Below, one piece after another: positions 36,370 to 44,469 of a stretch of DNA of 64,000 nt (positions are counted from its first letter, which is position 1; every line of letters begins with the position of its first letter). The notes under the pieces are model-generated. The model saw nothing but the letters and a program-made list of their open reading frames with translations. It ran no database searches and was not told the DNA's origin. The translations under genes were made by a program, and so were the position numbers. The stretch is from positions 2,088,677 to 2,152,676 of the forward strand of contig NZ_LT635539.1 of the NCBI RefSeq assembly GCF_900120195.1, read 5' to 3'. The DNA comes from Blautia sp. Marseille-P3087 (GTDB taxonomy: Bacteria > Bacillota > Clostridia > Lachnospirales > Lachnospiraceae).

Positions 36370-36747
36370 ATGGGATTATTTGGTAAAAGCAAAAAAGAGC
36401 GAGAAAAAGAGTATATGAACAGATTAGATGTTCCATTATGTTTAAAAGAAGACTTTGAATTGATTATTGATGATGTATTTACAATTATGGGGGTTGGAAC
36501 AGTTGTCACAGGAAACATATCAACAGGAATGTGTAGAGAAGGAGAAAATGCGTGTGTTTATAAAACAAATGGAGGTGTATTAGAGACTATAATTACTAAC
36601 ATCGATATACATACAAAAGAACGAAAATCAAATGGTTGTGGATATAAAACAGAACATGTTGGACTTGGGTTAAGAGGAGTTTCTAAGGAACAATTAGAAA
36701 AAGGAGATAGAGTGATTGTAAAGAATGCCAATATGTATGGAATGTAA
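36370..36747 (+). CDS. Stand-alone EF-Tu domain 2-like protein
   Basis: The 125-residue protein has a charged leader, then FELIIDDVFTIMGVGTVVTGNISTG and, later, GLGLRGVSKEQLEKGDRVIV. These are hallmark strands of the second (beta-barrel) domain of translational GTPases. No GTP-binding motifs are present, and the length allows only this domain. The role is unknown. It lies in an ICE cargo slot between DUF961 and the coupling ATPase, with its own AAGGAG. Confidence 0.75.
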   Translation: MGLFGKSKKEREKEYMNRLDVPLCLKEDFELIIDDVFTIMGVGTVVTGNISTGMCREGENACVYKTNGGVLETIITNIDIHTKERKSNGCGYKTEHVGLGLRGVSKEQLEKGDRVIVKNANMYGM

Positions 36748-36801
36748 TTACAAATTCAAGTTTGCAGAATCAAGAAAACTGGAATTTGAGGTGATGAAAC
36801 T

Positions 36802-37329
36802 ATGACAGAAATACAAATTGCATGGTTAGAATTGATGACAGTTGGAGGTCTTGGTGTAATATTGGTTTTACTAGGAGTTACTTTCAATATCATTGTAAAA
36901 AGACAGAATCAATTGTGTACAAAGCAGACAGACGGTATTGTTAAACAATATGGGTTTCCGGGAAATGGAAGGGTGTATCCAATCGTGGAGTACTTTGTGA
37001 ATGGAACTTGTTATAAAACAAAGAAAATATTTCGTGGAATTAAAACAACGCAAATATCTGGAGTACCCGTACCGGTGAAATCAGAAGTCTATGAAGATGA
37101 AAAAGGCTGGCTACATGTAAAAACTGGATCCATTGCAAATTTGCGTCAACTTGCAGAGCAGTTGTGGCCTATCAACAGTAAGATGACAGTTTATTATAAT
37201 CCAAACAATCCTAAAAAGTGCTATGTTGATAGACCAATTTCAAAAAGTTTTACTTCCATGATGTTTATCATAATGGGAATAGTAACGATACTCTTGAGTG
37301 TATTGGTATTCTTTTTGATGCAGCTATAA
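36802..37329 (+). CDS. DUF3592-like membrane protein
   Basis: The 175-residue protein has an N-terminal helix (about 12-35) and a C-terminal helix (about 150-173) around a soluble segment with GRVYPIVEYFVNGTCYKTKK and MTVYYNPNNPKKCYVD. That is the DUF3592 pattern of small envelope proteins. No enzyme motif is visible. It is probably part of the same cargo group as its neighbours. Confidence 0.75.
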   Translation: MTEIQIAWLELMTVGGLGVILVLLGVTFNIIVKRQNQLCTKQTDGIVKQYGFPGNGRVYPIVEYFVNGTCYKTKKIFRGIKTTQISGVPVPVKSEVYEDEKGWLHVKTGSIANLRQLAEQLWPINSKMTVYYNPNNPKKCYVDRPISKSFTSMMFIIMGIVTILLSVLVFFLMQL

Positions 37330-37424
37330 ATTACAAAAGATAATTGGTAATCAGACAAAATTCAAGTTTATAAGTTAGCTTATATGTTCCAAATAATTAA
37401 ACCAACATTTAAGGAGATGGGAAA

Positions 37425-37820
37425 ATGAATTTTACTGATGAAAAAGATTACATCATGCGAATGATAAAAGAAATGGTAAGAGTATTATTTTCATTAGCCT
37501 TTGGGAAAAAGTATGTTTCTGTTGAACTTGAAAAAGAAAACAAGTATGAAGTATCGGGAAAAAATTTGAAAATTTTTCTTAATATGATTGATTTAGGACA
37601 GATTAACGAAGCAGAGAACATACTTTTAGATAGCATTGACTATACAAACAAAAACGAAGTAATGGCGGTGGCTCTTTTTTATCAGTACCTTAGTGAAAAA
37701 GATAATCAGTTTTTGGAAAACAACAATTATACAAAAGAAGAAGTGCTTTCTGGTTTCAAACAATTACTTATGAAATCGGGATATAGCGATTTGCTTTATT
37801 TGCTCAAATATGATGAGTAA
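37425..37820 (+). CDS. Hypothetical protein of 131 residues
   Basis: The ATG follows AAGGAGATGGG. The protein is helical, with MIDLGQINEAENILLDSIDY resembling a TPR-like pair of helices, and ends in LLKYDE. DUF6483-type small proteins look similar, but I do not claim identity. It is followed by a hairpin terminator before the coupling protein gene, so it closes the cargo group 36370-37820. Confidence 0.6.
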   Translation: MNFTDEKDYIMRMIKEMVRVLFSLAFGKKYVSVELEKENKYEVSGKNLKIFLNMIDLGQINEAENILLDSIDYTNKNEVMAVALFYQYLSEKDNQFLENNNYTKEEVLSGFKQLLMKSGYSDLLYLLKYDE

Positions 37821-37866
37821 TACAGAATTAAAAATTCAGCCTTTATAATTTTATATTTATATTCAC

Positions 37867-37901
37867 AAAGCAGTTAGTCTACATGATTGACTGCTTTTCT
37901 T
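37867..37901 (+). terminator. Terminator/attenuator before the coupling ATPase gene
   Basis: AAAGCAGT pairs with ACTGCTTT, followed by a T-rich run. It is just before the AAAGGAG of the next gene. The sequence is related to the hairpin at 42476, which suggests a repeated leader module. Confidence 0.7.
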
Positions 37902-37923
37902 ACGTCCAAAGAAAGGAGTTTAT

Positions 37924-39297
37924 ATGAACGTATGGAAAAAATCTAAAGGTAACAGGATTCGTGCCAGTGACAAATCGCTGGTCTATCATTTCTGTATTGG
38001 CTGGCTGTTGCTCCTGTTTGTTGCGGTATTCTTGCTACTGAACCTGCGACAGCCTCTTGTTACAGACTGGAAAGAATTTAACCTGCTCCATGCCGGAATT
38101 ACTTGGACTGCCTACAACTCCATTACGGTTCTGATAGCGACTGGTATTTGTGTATTGGTCACTTTTCTCTACTACCGTTATGGATATGACCGTATCAAGC
38201 GGTTGCTACACAGACAAAAACTGGCTCGCATGGTGCTGGAAAATAAATGGTATGAAGCGAAGAACACCAAAGACAGCGTTTTTTTCACTGACCTGCAAAG
38301 CAGATCAAGAGAAAAAATCGTGTGGTTTCCGAAAATTTACTACCAGATGGACAATGGATTGCTCCATATCCTGTGTGAAATTACAATGGGAAAATATCAA
38401 GAACAGCTCCTGTCCTTAGAGGATAAACTGGAATCGGGACTGTACTGTGAGCTGACCGACAAGACACTGCATGACGGCTATATCGAATACACCCTGCTCT
38501 ATGATATGATAGCGAACCGTATTTCGATTGATGAAGTAATTGCCGAAAACGGCGGTCTGCGGTTAATGAAAAATCTGGTGTGGGAATATGATTCACTTCC
38601 CCATGCCCTTATCTGCGGTGGTACAGGTGGTGGAAAGACCTATTTTCTACTGACCATCATTGAAGCACTGCTTAGAACCAATGCAGATTTATATATTCTT
38701 GACCCGAAGAACGCTGACCTTGCAGATTTGGGAACGGTCATGGGAAATGTCTACCACACGAAAGACGATATGATTGACTGCGTCAATACCTTTTATGAGG
38801 GCATGGTCACACGCTCGGAAGAAATGAAACTGAACCCGAACTACCGTACAGGAGAAAACTATGCCTATCTGGGACTTTCTCCACAATTCCTTATCTTTGA
38901 TGAATATGTGGCTTTCCTAGAAATGCTCACAACAAAAGAAAGTACCGCCCTGTTAAGCCAGCTAAAGAAAATCGTCATGCTTGGCAGACAGGCTGGCTAT
39001 TTTCTGATTGTGGCTTGCCAGCGTCCAGACGCAAAGTATTTCGGGGACGGTATCAGAGATAACTTTAACTTCCGTGTGGGGCTTGGTCGCATGAGTGAAC
39101 TTGGTTACGGTATGCTCTTTGGAAGTGATGTGAAAAAACAATTTTTCCAGAAGCGAATCAAAGGGCGTGGATACTGTGATGTGGGAACAAGTGTCATATC
39201 AGAATTTTACACTCCCCTTGTACCCAAAGGCTATGATTTCTTGGGTACGATTGGGGAACTTGCAGAAAGGAGAACAGAAAAAAAGGCTCTGGAATAA
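37924..39297 (+). CDS. FtsK/SpoIIIE-type coupling ATPase (TcpA, Tn916 Orf21-like)
   Basis: The 457-residue protein has two N-terminal helices (24-42 and 66-84), Walker A at 232-239 (GGTGGGKT) and Walker B at about 318-326 (FLIFDEYVA). It closely follows the Tn916 Orf21 plan. It brings the relaxase-DNA complex to the transfer channel and drives DNA through it. It lies upstream of oriT and relaxase, the standard order. Confidence 0.93.
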   Translation: MNVWKKSKGNRIRASDKSLVYHFCIGWLLLLFVAVFLLLNLRQPLVTDWKEFNLLHAGITWTAYNSITVLIATGICVLVTFLYYRYGYDRIKRLLHRQKLARMVLENKWYEAKNTKDSVFFTDLQSRSREKIVWFPKIYYQMDNGLLHILCEITMGKYQEQLLSLEDKLESGLYCELTDKTLHDGYIEYTLLYDMIANRISIDEVIAENGGLRLMKNLVWEYDSLPHALICGGTGGGKTYFLLTIIEALLRTNADLYILDPKNADLADLGTVMGNVYHTKDDMIDCVNTFYEGMVTRSEEMKLNPNYRTGENYAYLGLSPQFLIFDEYVAFLEMLTTKESTALLSQLKKIVMLGRQAGYFLIVACQRPDAKYFGDGIRDNFNFRVGLGRMSELGYGMLFGSDVKKQFFQKRIKGRGYCDVGTSVISEFYTPLVPKGYDFLGTIGELAERRTEKKALE

Positions 39298-39306
39298 TCC
39301 GAAGCC

Positions 39307-39507
39307 TTACTTTAATTTCAAGATGTCATTAGGTGTGCAGTCCAGATATTCACACAACTTTGCTAAGATGGAGAAGTCGATTCTGGTTACTTTATTTTTG
39401 CAGTAGTTGTTGAGCTGTGTCCTCTGTAAATTACAGGCTTCACAGACTTTGTTTTTACTGATATTCTTTTCTTTGAGAAGATTTTCTAAATCCATGTATA
39501 CTGTCAT
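39307..39507 (-). CDS. Small XRE/Cro-like regulator
   Basis: The 66-residue protein has one helix-turn-helix: NLLKEKNISKNKVCEACNLQRTQLNNYCKNK, then a short helix and LDCTPNDILKLK. It is the only ICE gene on the minus strand. Its size and antisense position between coupling protein and relaxase suggest a local repressor. Its promoter lies in the 107-base gap before the 39615 gene. Confidence 0.85.
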   Translation of the reverse strand: MTVYMDLENLLKEKNISKNKVCEACNLQRTQLNNYCKNKVTRIDFSILAKLCEYLDCTPNDILKLK

Positions 39508-39614
39508 TTTTGTTTACCTCGTCTTTTAATCAAATTATAAATATAGCTGTATTGAAAAATAAGCTGTTTTGCTCTACACTTGTACTGTAATATAGGTGTA
39601 CGGAGGGAATTAAA

Positions 39615-40028
39615 ATGATAAGAAAACGGACAATAATTATAGTAATCACTATACTTCTGCTCTTGGCAGGAATCCTGTTTTACCTGCAATGGGGACGACA
39701 GATGGACGTATCTTCTTCGTCTGGCTCTGGCTCTGATAACCATTATGAGCTACGGGTGTCGGTCATACTCAACACTTTGGTCGTGACCGATCAACAGAAA
39801 TGTGCGGAACAAATATTTGAAAAATGCAGGGACAACTCTTTTCACAGTGTCCGTTTCAGTTATGATATTCAGATTCCCCACGCACTTTCTGTTACGGTCT
39901 ACAAGAACCAGAAAGACGCTGAATCCGGCAACTCGGCATTTAGCTTTTCCTATCGGCAGGAGAACCAGATAGACGGCACATACAATATTGTGGACAATCC
40001 AGAAAAATTTACTCTGGAAATGGACTGA
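39615..40028 (+). CDS. Predicted secreted or membrane-anchored small protein
   Basis: The 137-residue protein has an N-terminal helix (6-24), a serine/glycine-rich linker with SSSSGSGSDN, then a beta-rich domain with no recognised motif. It would face the outside. It lies immediately before oriT. Homologues in similar ICEs exist as hypothetical proteins, as far as I know. Function unknown. Confidence 0.65.
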   Translation: MIRKRTIIIVITILLLLAGILFYLQWGRQMDVSSSSGSGSDNHYELRVSVILNTLVVTDQQKCAEQIFEKCRDNSFHSVRFSYDIQIPHALSVTVYKNQKDAESGNSAFSFSYRQENQIDGTYNIVDNPEKFTLEMD

Positions 40029-40094
40029 TTGTACACATAAGGCAGGACGGACAGGTGGCGTGCGAAGCGAAAGCCACAGGTACGGACTAGCCTT

Positions 40095-40153
40095 GCTGGT
40101 GTGGCGGTAGCCACGCCAGCAGACAATAGCCCCTCGGTATCTAACAGAGGGGC
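40095..40153 (+). other. Origin of transfer (oriT) of the ICE
   Basis: Two hairpins stand in tandem: GCTGGTGTGGC/GCCACGCCAGC (40095-40120) and GCCCCTC/GAGGGGC (40129-40153), whose loop reads GGTATCTAACA. The second closely resembles the Tn916 oriT stem, which also has GTATCTAACA next to a G-run, followed by ACAAATC-ACA-GGAAAC. It lies between the coupling ATPase and relaxase genes, as in Tn916. Confidence 0.85.
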
Positions 40154-40247
40154 ACAAATCACAAGGAAACATACACAAAAGTTACCGATTCTTGGCTGAA
40201 ATCAAGCATTTGGTAGCTTTTTTTACTGCTGTGACATCGGATATAAA

Positions 40248-41480
40248 ATGTCACAGTTTTTTCGTAAAGGGGGTATCGCACTGAATGATACAGAGTGGAT
40301 ACAGGATTTTGCAGACAGACGTTTGCAGTACGGTGTATCCCAGACGAAACTTGCGGTCATGGCTGGAATCAGCCGTGAACATTTAAGCCGTATCGAATCC
40401 GGAAAGGTGGCGGTCACAGAAGAAATGAAAGTGAAACTTTTGGAAGCTCTGGAAAAATTCAATCCAGAAGCACCGCTTACCATGCTGTTTGATTATGTGA
40501 GGATACGGTTTCCGACACTGGATATTGGACACATCATTAAGGACATCTTACAGCTCAATATCCAGTACATGATACATGAGGACTTCGGGCATTACAGCTA
40601 CACGGAACACTACTACATCGGAGATATTTTCGTATATACTTCCCCCGATGAAGAAAAAGGTGTCCTGCTGGAACTGAAAGGAAAAGGCTGTCGCCAGTTT
40701 GAAAGTTATCTGCTGGCACAGGAACGGAGCTGGTATGATTTCCTTATGGACGCTCTGGTGGACGGTGGTGTGATGAAACGCCTTGACCTTGCCATCAATG
40801 ACCATACAGGAATGTTGGATATTCCAGAACTGACCGAAAAATGCCGGAATGAGGAATGTGTATCGGTGTTCCGTTCCTTTAAGTCCTATGCTTCCGGCGA
40901 ACTGGTCAAGCATGAGGAACAGGACAAGGCTGGTATGGGTTATACGCTTTATATCGGCTCGCTAAAAAGTGAGGTGTACTTCTGTGTCTATGAAAAGAGC
41001 TATGAGCAGTACATCAAACTAGGGATTCCCATTGAGGAAGCACCGATAAAAAACAGATTTGAAATACGGTTAAAAAATGAACGTGCTTATTATGCTGTCC
41101 GTGACCTGCTGACTTACTATGACGCTGAACGGACGGCATTTTCTATTATCAACCGTTATGTACGCTTTGTGGATAAGGAAGCAGACAAGAAACGGAGCGA
41201 CTGGAAATTATCTGTCCGCTGGGCGTGGTTCATCGGGGGAAACAGAGAGCCGTTAAAGCTCACGACCAAACCCGAACCCTACACACTGGACAGAACCCTA
41301 CGCTGGATTCAACGGCAGGTTGACCCGACACTCAAAATGCTGGAAACAATCACAGCGAAAACAGGGATTGATTATCTGAAAGAAATCCGTAAATCCACGA
41401 AACTGACGGAAAAGCATTACAAGATAATTGAACAGCAGACCACATCTACCGAAGATGTGATTTTAGAAAAGGAGAATTGA
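40248..41480 (+). CDS. MobT-type relaxase / replication initiation factor (Tn916 Orf20-like)
   Basis: The 410-residue protein has an N-terminal XRE-type helix-turn-helix (about 20-60: VSQTKLAVMAGISREHLSRIESGK) and a Rep_trans-like catalytic domain beyond 75. This arrangement defines MobT relaxases, which nick oriT and support rolling-circle replication of the ICE. The ATG at 40248 has a weak ribosome site. A CTG at about 40280, following AAAGGGGG, is an alternative start that matches shorter homologues. Confidence 0.9.
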   Translation: MSQFFRKGGIALNDTEWIQDFADRRLQYGVSQTKLAVMAGISREHLSRIESGKVAVTEEMKVKLLEALEKFNPEAPLTMLFDYVRIRFPTLDIGHIIKDILQLNIQYMIHEDFGHYSYTEHYYIGDIFVYTSPDEEKGVLLELKGKGCRQFESYLLAQERSWYDFLMDALVDGGVMKRLDLAINDHTGMLDIPELTEKCRNEECVSVFRSFKSYASGELVKHEEQDKAGMGYTLYIGSLKSEVYFCVYEKSYEQYIKLGIPIEEAPIKNRFEIRLKNERAYYAVRDLLTYYDAERTAFSIINRYVRFVDKEADKKRSDWKLSVRWAWFIGGNREPLKLTTKPEPYTLDRTLRWIQRQVDPTLKMLETITAKTGIDYLKEIRKSTKLTEKHYKIIEQQTTSTEDVILEKEN

Positions 41481-41483
41481 AAA

Positions 41484-41618
41484 ATGCAACGATTATTATT
41501 TGACTTCCTGTTCTTCTCTTTAGGGGGAACAGTTGGCGTGGTTGCCATGTGTATTTTACAGGCTGGCAGACAGTCTGACAAAAAAATGATGGAACTGAAA
41601 GGAGAAAAGAAAGCATGA
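41484..41618 (+). CDS. Small DUF3789-like membrane protein
   Basis: A 44-residue product with one helix (FDFLFFSLGGTVGVVAMCIL), then QAGRQSDKKMMELKGEKKA. The ATG has GGAG upstream and its stop overlaps the next start (ATGA). It matches the short DUF3789 proteins that lie between the relaxase and TcpD in Tn916-type ICEs. Confidence 0.8.
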   Translation: MQRLLFDFLFFSLGGTVGVVAMCILQAGRQSDKKMMELKGEKKA

Positions 41619-41836
41619 ATTTTGGACAGAACCTTTATAACTGGTTTTTAAGCAATGCACAGAGCCTTGTGTTGATGGCGATTGTTGTTATCGGTATCTA
41701 CTTGGGATTCAAGCGTGAGTTTTCCAAACTCATCGGATTCTTGGTAGTTGCCTTAGTAGCCGTTGGTCTTGTATTCAATGCATCCGGCGTAAAAGACGTA
41801 TTGTTACAGTTATTCAATAAGATTATTGGAGCGTAA
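41615..41836 (+). CDS. TcpD family membrane protein
   Basis: The 73-residue protein has two helices separated by a short basic loop (GFKREFSKLI). It matches TcpD-family members of Gram-positive conjugation systems. Coupled with the DUF3789-like gene by a four-base overlap. Likely part of the membrane channel. Confidence 0.82.
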   Translation: MNFGQNLYNWFLSNAQSLVLMAIVVIGIYLGFKREFSKLIGFLVVALVAVGLVFNASGVKDVLLQLFNKIIGA

Positions 41837-41932
41837 AATTAAGAATCCCACATTTTAAACACAAACTTGTGGTAATATACTACTTGTGGTAATATACTAA
41901 TATCATTAAAATGTTTAAAGGAGATTCTTATT

Positions 41933-42460
41933 ATGGTTAGATACAGTATTGAAATCGGACAGCAAGAACAAGATATTTTAAAAGAAATCGTTTTAGCCAG
42001 TGATAAAAATGTAAAGAAACGTAAATTTGCAATAGGGTTATCGTCTGTGATGTCTGTCATAATGTTAATATATACGACTCTTTGTTTTATGAATAGTCGT
42101 ATTGGATATGGTATTATTGGATTATTATTTTCAGTTTTCTTTATCTGGATTATCATAAACGGAGCTAACACATTTCAAAAAAAAGTAATAAATATTGTTC
42201 ATTCAAAGATGGATAATAAACTGACTTCGGGAAAACGTGAATATTGTTTTGATACCGATGGAATTACAGTTAGTTCTGATATTGGTAACGGGACTAATCA
42301 TTGGAACGCCTTTAAATGTTGGGGGATTTTTAGAAATTACATATATATCAGAACAATAAAAAATGAAATGGTTCTTGTTAATCAAAATGATTTGTCTGAA
42401 AATGATGTAAAAGAGTTAAAATCCCTTTTGAGTCAGAATTTAAAAGAAGAAACGCTTTAA
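41933..42460 (+). CDS. YcxB-like membrane protein
   Basis: The 175-residue protein starts with a polar segment, has two adjacent helices at about residues 38-80, then a beta-rich C-terminal part with GNGTNHWNAFKCWGIFRNYIYI. That is the layout of YcxB-like/bPH-type envelope proteins. It is cargo inserted between TcpD and ArdA, and is followed by a terminator. Its AT-rich composition differs from the flanking transfer genes. Confidence 0.72.
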   Translation: MVRYSIEIGQQEQDILKEIVLASDKNVKKRKFAIGLSSVMSVIMLIYTTLCFMNSRIGYGIIGLLFSVFFIWIIINGANTFQKKVINIVHSKMDNKLTSGKREYCFDTDGITVSSDIGNGTNHWNAFKCWGIFRNYIYIRTIKNEMVLVNQNDLSENDVKELKSLLSQNLKEETL

Positions 42461-42475
42461 TATTGTTTTAGAGTT

Positions 42476-42509
42476 AAGCAGTCTTTCAGTTATGATCGAC
42501 TGCTTTTTT
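42476..42509 (+). terminator. Terminator/attenuator before the first ardA
   Basis: AAGCAGTC and GACTGCTT form a perfect 8-bp stem with a T-run, followed by CATACTCAAAATTAG and the ribosome site of the ardA gene. It resembles the leaders at 32266 and 37867. Confidence 0.75.
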
Positions 42510-42543
42510 CATACTCAAAATTAGAAGAAAGGACTGAATTACG

Positions 42544-43035
42544 ATGGAAGAATGTAGCGTATTGATTGAAACGACCAAATCAGCAGAGGATAAAACCTCT
42601 CGCTGGTTTGATTTACCCATTGATTATGAGCTGTTCCGTGACCTGCTCGGTGTGGAAGCTGACAGCAAAGACTATCAAATCACAGATATGAAGCTCCCCT
42701 TTGCTGGCGATATTGTAAGGACAACTTCTGTCAGACGATTAAACAAGCTATACTTTGCTTACACGGATTTATCGCCAGAAGTTCAGCAGGCATACAAAGA
42801 GTTGATTCCTTATTGTGGCGGTGTAGAGGATTTATTGCAGGAATCCGAAGAATTTTTGTTTTATCCAGAGTGTCACAACATCATGGACGTTGCCCGTTAC
42901 CGCTTGGAGCATAACATTGAATTTTCTGCTCTTTCCGAAAAAGGAAAGAAATATTTTAATCTGGAAGCCTACGCCCATGAACTGGAAGAAAAAGGACGTT
43001 ATGCTCTCTGCAACAATGGTATGTTCAAACTTTGA
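42544..43035 (+). CDS. ArdA-type antirestriction protein 1
   Basis: The 163-residue acidic protein has the ArdA repeats: W-F-D-L-P at the start, YQITDMKLPFAGD and ELEEKGRYALCNNGMF at the end. ArdA mimics bent B-DNA and blocks type I restriction enzymes. It lies in the Orf18 position of Tn916. Two more ArdA-like genes follow within 30 bases of each other. Confidence 0.88.
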   Translation: MEECSVLIETTKSAEDKTSRWFDLPIDYELFRDLLGVEADSKDYQITDMKLPFAGDIVRTTSVRRLNKLYFAYTDLSPEVQQAYKELIPYCGGVEDLLQESEEFLFYPECHNIMDVARYRLEHNIEFSALSEKGKKYFNLEAYAHELEEKGRYALCNNGMFKL

Positions 43036-43050
43036 CAGGTGGCATTGCTT

Positions 43051-43446
43051 ATGGCAGAAATGAAAGTATTTGTTATCAATCTTGATGAACAGGAAAAAGA
43101 TACAGGCTGTGCATGGTTTACACTTCCCTGCAACATAGAAGCATTAAAACAATCCATTGGCTTACCGCCGGACAGTGACCGTTATCTTATCAGTGATTAT
43201 GATTTCCCTTTTGAAATCCTGCAAGATACAGACCTTGACCTGTTAAACAATATCTGCCTTGCGATTTCGGAGAGTGAAATCCCACCCGAAGATATACCTG
43301 CAATTCAAAGAGAATGGTTTTCAAACCTGCAAGAGCTGGAAGCCGGACTTTGCAATATTACATACCATCGGAACTGTTCAGATATGGAAGAAACATCAGA
43401 ACATTTCCTGTGTGTGCATGGCAGATTTTATGAATACAATGAGTGA
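43051..43446 (+). CDS. ArdA-type antirestriction protein 2 (short)
   Basis: The ATG at 43051 follows AGGTGG and gives 131 residues. It has the N-terminal ArdA pattern (CAWFTLPCNIEALKQSIGLPPDSDRY), but its middle is shorter and only ends with HFLCVHGRFYEYNE. It is a diverged paralogue of its neighbours, about 30 residues shorter. DNA mimicry is likely, with an altered target range. Confidence 0.82.
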   Translation: MAEMKVFVINLDEQEKDTGCAWFTLPCNIEALKQSIGLPPDSDRYLISDYDFPFEILQDTDLDLLNNICLAISESEIPPEDIPAIQREWFSNLQELEAGLCNITYHRNCSDMEETSEHFLCVHGRFYEYNE

Positions 43447-43462
43447 AAGGAAGTGACCGCTT

Positions 43463-43966
43463 ATGATTGATGATATGCAAGTCTATATAGCCAATCTTGG
43501 CAAGTACAATGAGGGAGAACTGGTCGGGGACTGGTTCTCTTTTCCATTGGACGAAGAAGTGATTGCAGAACGTATCGGCTTAAAAGCAGAGTACGAAGAA
43601 TACGCAATCCATGATACGGACAACTTCCCGATGGAGATTAGCGAATACATTTCCATCGAAGAACTGAACCGTATCTATGAGCAGTTGGAAGAATTACCGG
43701 ATTACCTGCTGGACGACTTGGACAGTTTTATATCCTGCTATGGAAGTCTGGAAGAACTGGTGGAACATAAGGACGACATCATTCTGTATTCCGGCTGTGA
43801 AACGATGACCGATTTAGCCTACTATCTGATTGATGAAGAACAGGTACTCGGAGAAATCCCGTCCTCTTTACAGAACTATATCGACTATGAAGCCTACGGG
43901 CGTGACCTCGATATAGAGGGGACATTTATTGCAACAAACGCTGGTATCTGTGAGGTACTGCGTTAA
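43463..43966 (+). CDS. ArdA-type antirestriction protein 3
   Basis: The 167-residue protein is very acidic and has the ArdA hallmarks: GDWFSFPLDEEVIAERIG, YAIHDTDNFP and YGRDLDIEGTFIATNAGI. It is the closest of the three to classical Tn916 ArdA. It ends about 110 bases before TcpE. Confidence 0.9.
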   Translation: MIDDMQVYIANLGKYNEGELVGDWFSFPLDEEVIAERIGLKAEYEEYAIHDTDNFPMEISEYISIEELNRIYEQLEELPDYLLDDLDSFISCYGSLEELVEHKDDIILYSGCETMTDLAYYLIDEEQVLGEIPSSLQNYIDYEAYGRDLDIEGTFIATNAGICEVLR

Positions 43967-44079
43967 GGGCTGGCAGATCAGCACCGCCACTGGTGCTACT
44001 GTCAGCTTTTCTCTTGGGGGCAGTCTGGAAAATCCGGCTGTCCCTGTTGTTAGGAAAATGAAGAAAGGAGCATTTACAA

Positions 44080-44469
44080 GTGAAGAAAATCCGAAGTTAT
44101 ACAAGTATCTGGAACGTGGAAAAGGTACTGTATGCCATCAATGATGTAAACCTGCCATTCCCTGTGACCTTTACCCAGATTACATGGTTCGTGCTGACGG
44201 AATTTATCATCATTCTGTTTGCAGATGTACCGCCACTTTCCATGATTGAGGGTGCGTTTTTGAAATATTTCGGGATTCCCGTTGCCCTTACATGGTTTAT
44301 GTCACAGAAAACCTTTGACGGGAAAAAGCCATACAGTTACATCAAGACGATGGTGCTGTATGCTCTGCGTCCCAAAGTGACTTATGCCGGAAAAGCCGTG
44401 AACCTGCATAAGCAGAAATTTGAGGAAACTATCACGGCAGTAAGGAGTGTGACCTATGTTCCCGATTAA
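44080..44469 (+). CDS. TcpE family conjugation protein (Tn916 Orf17-like)
   Basis: The GTG start at 44080 follows AAAGGAG. The 129-residue protein has two closely spaced helices (about 38-75) and a basic C-terminus with SYIKTMVLYALRPKVTYAGK. It overlaps the VirB4 start by 14 bases. TcpE is part of the membrane channel. Confidence 0.87.
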   Translation: MKKIRSYTSIWNVEKVLYAINDVNLPFPVTFTQITWFVLTEFIIILFADVPPLSMIEGAFLKYFGIPVALTWFMSQKTFDGKKPYSYIKTMVLYALRPKVTYAGKAVNLHKQKFEETITAVRSVTYVPD

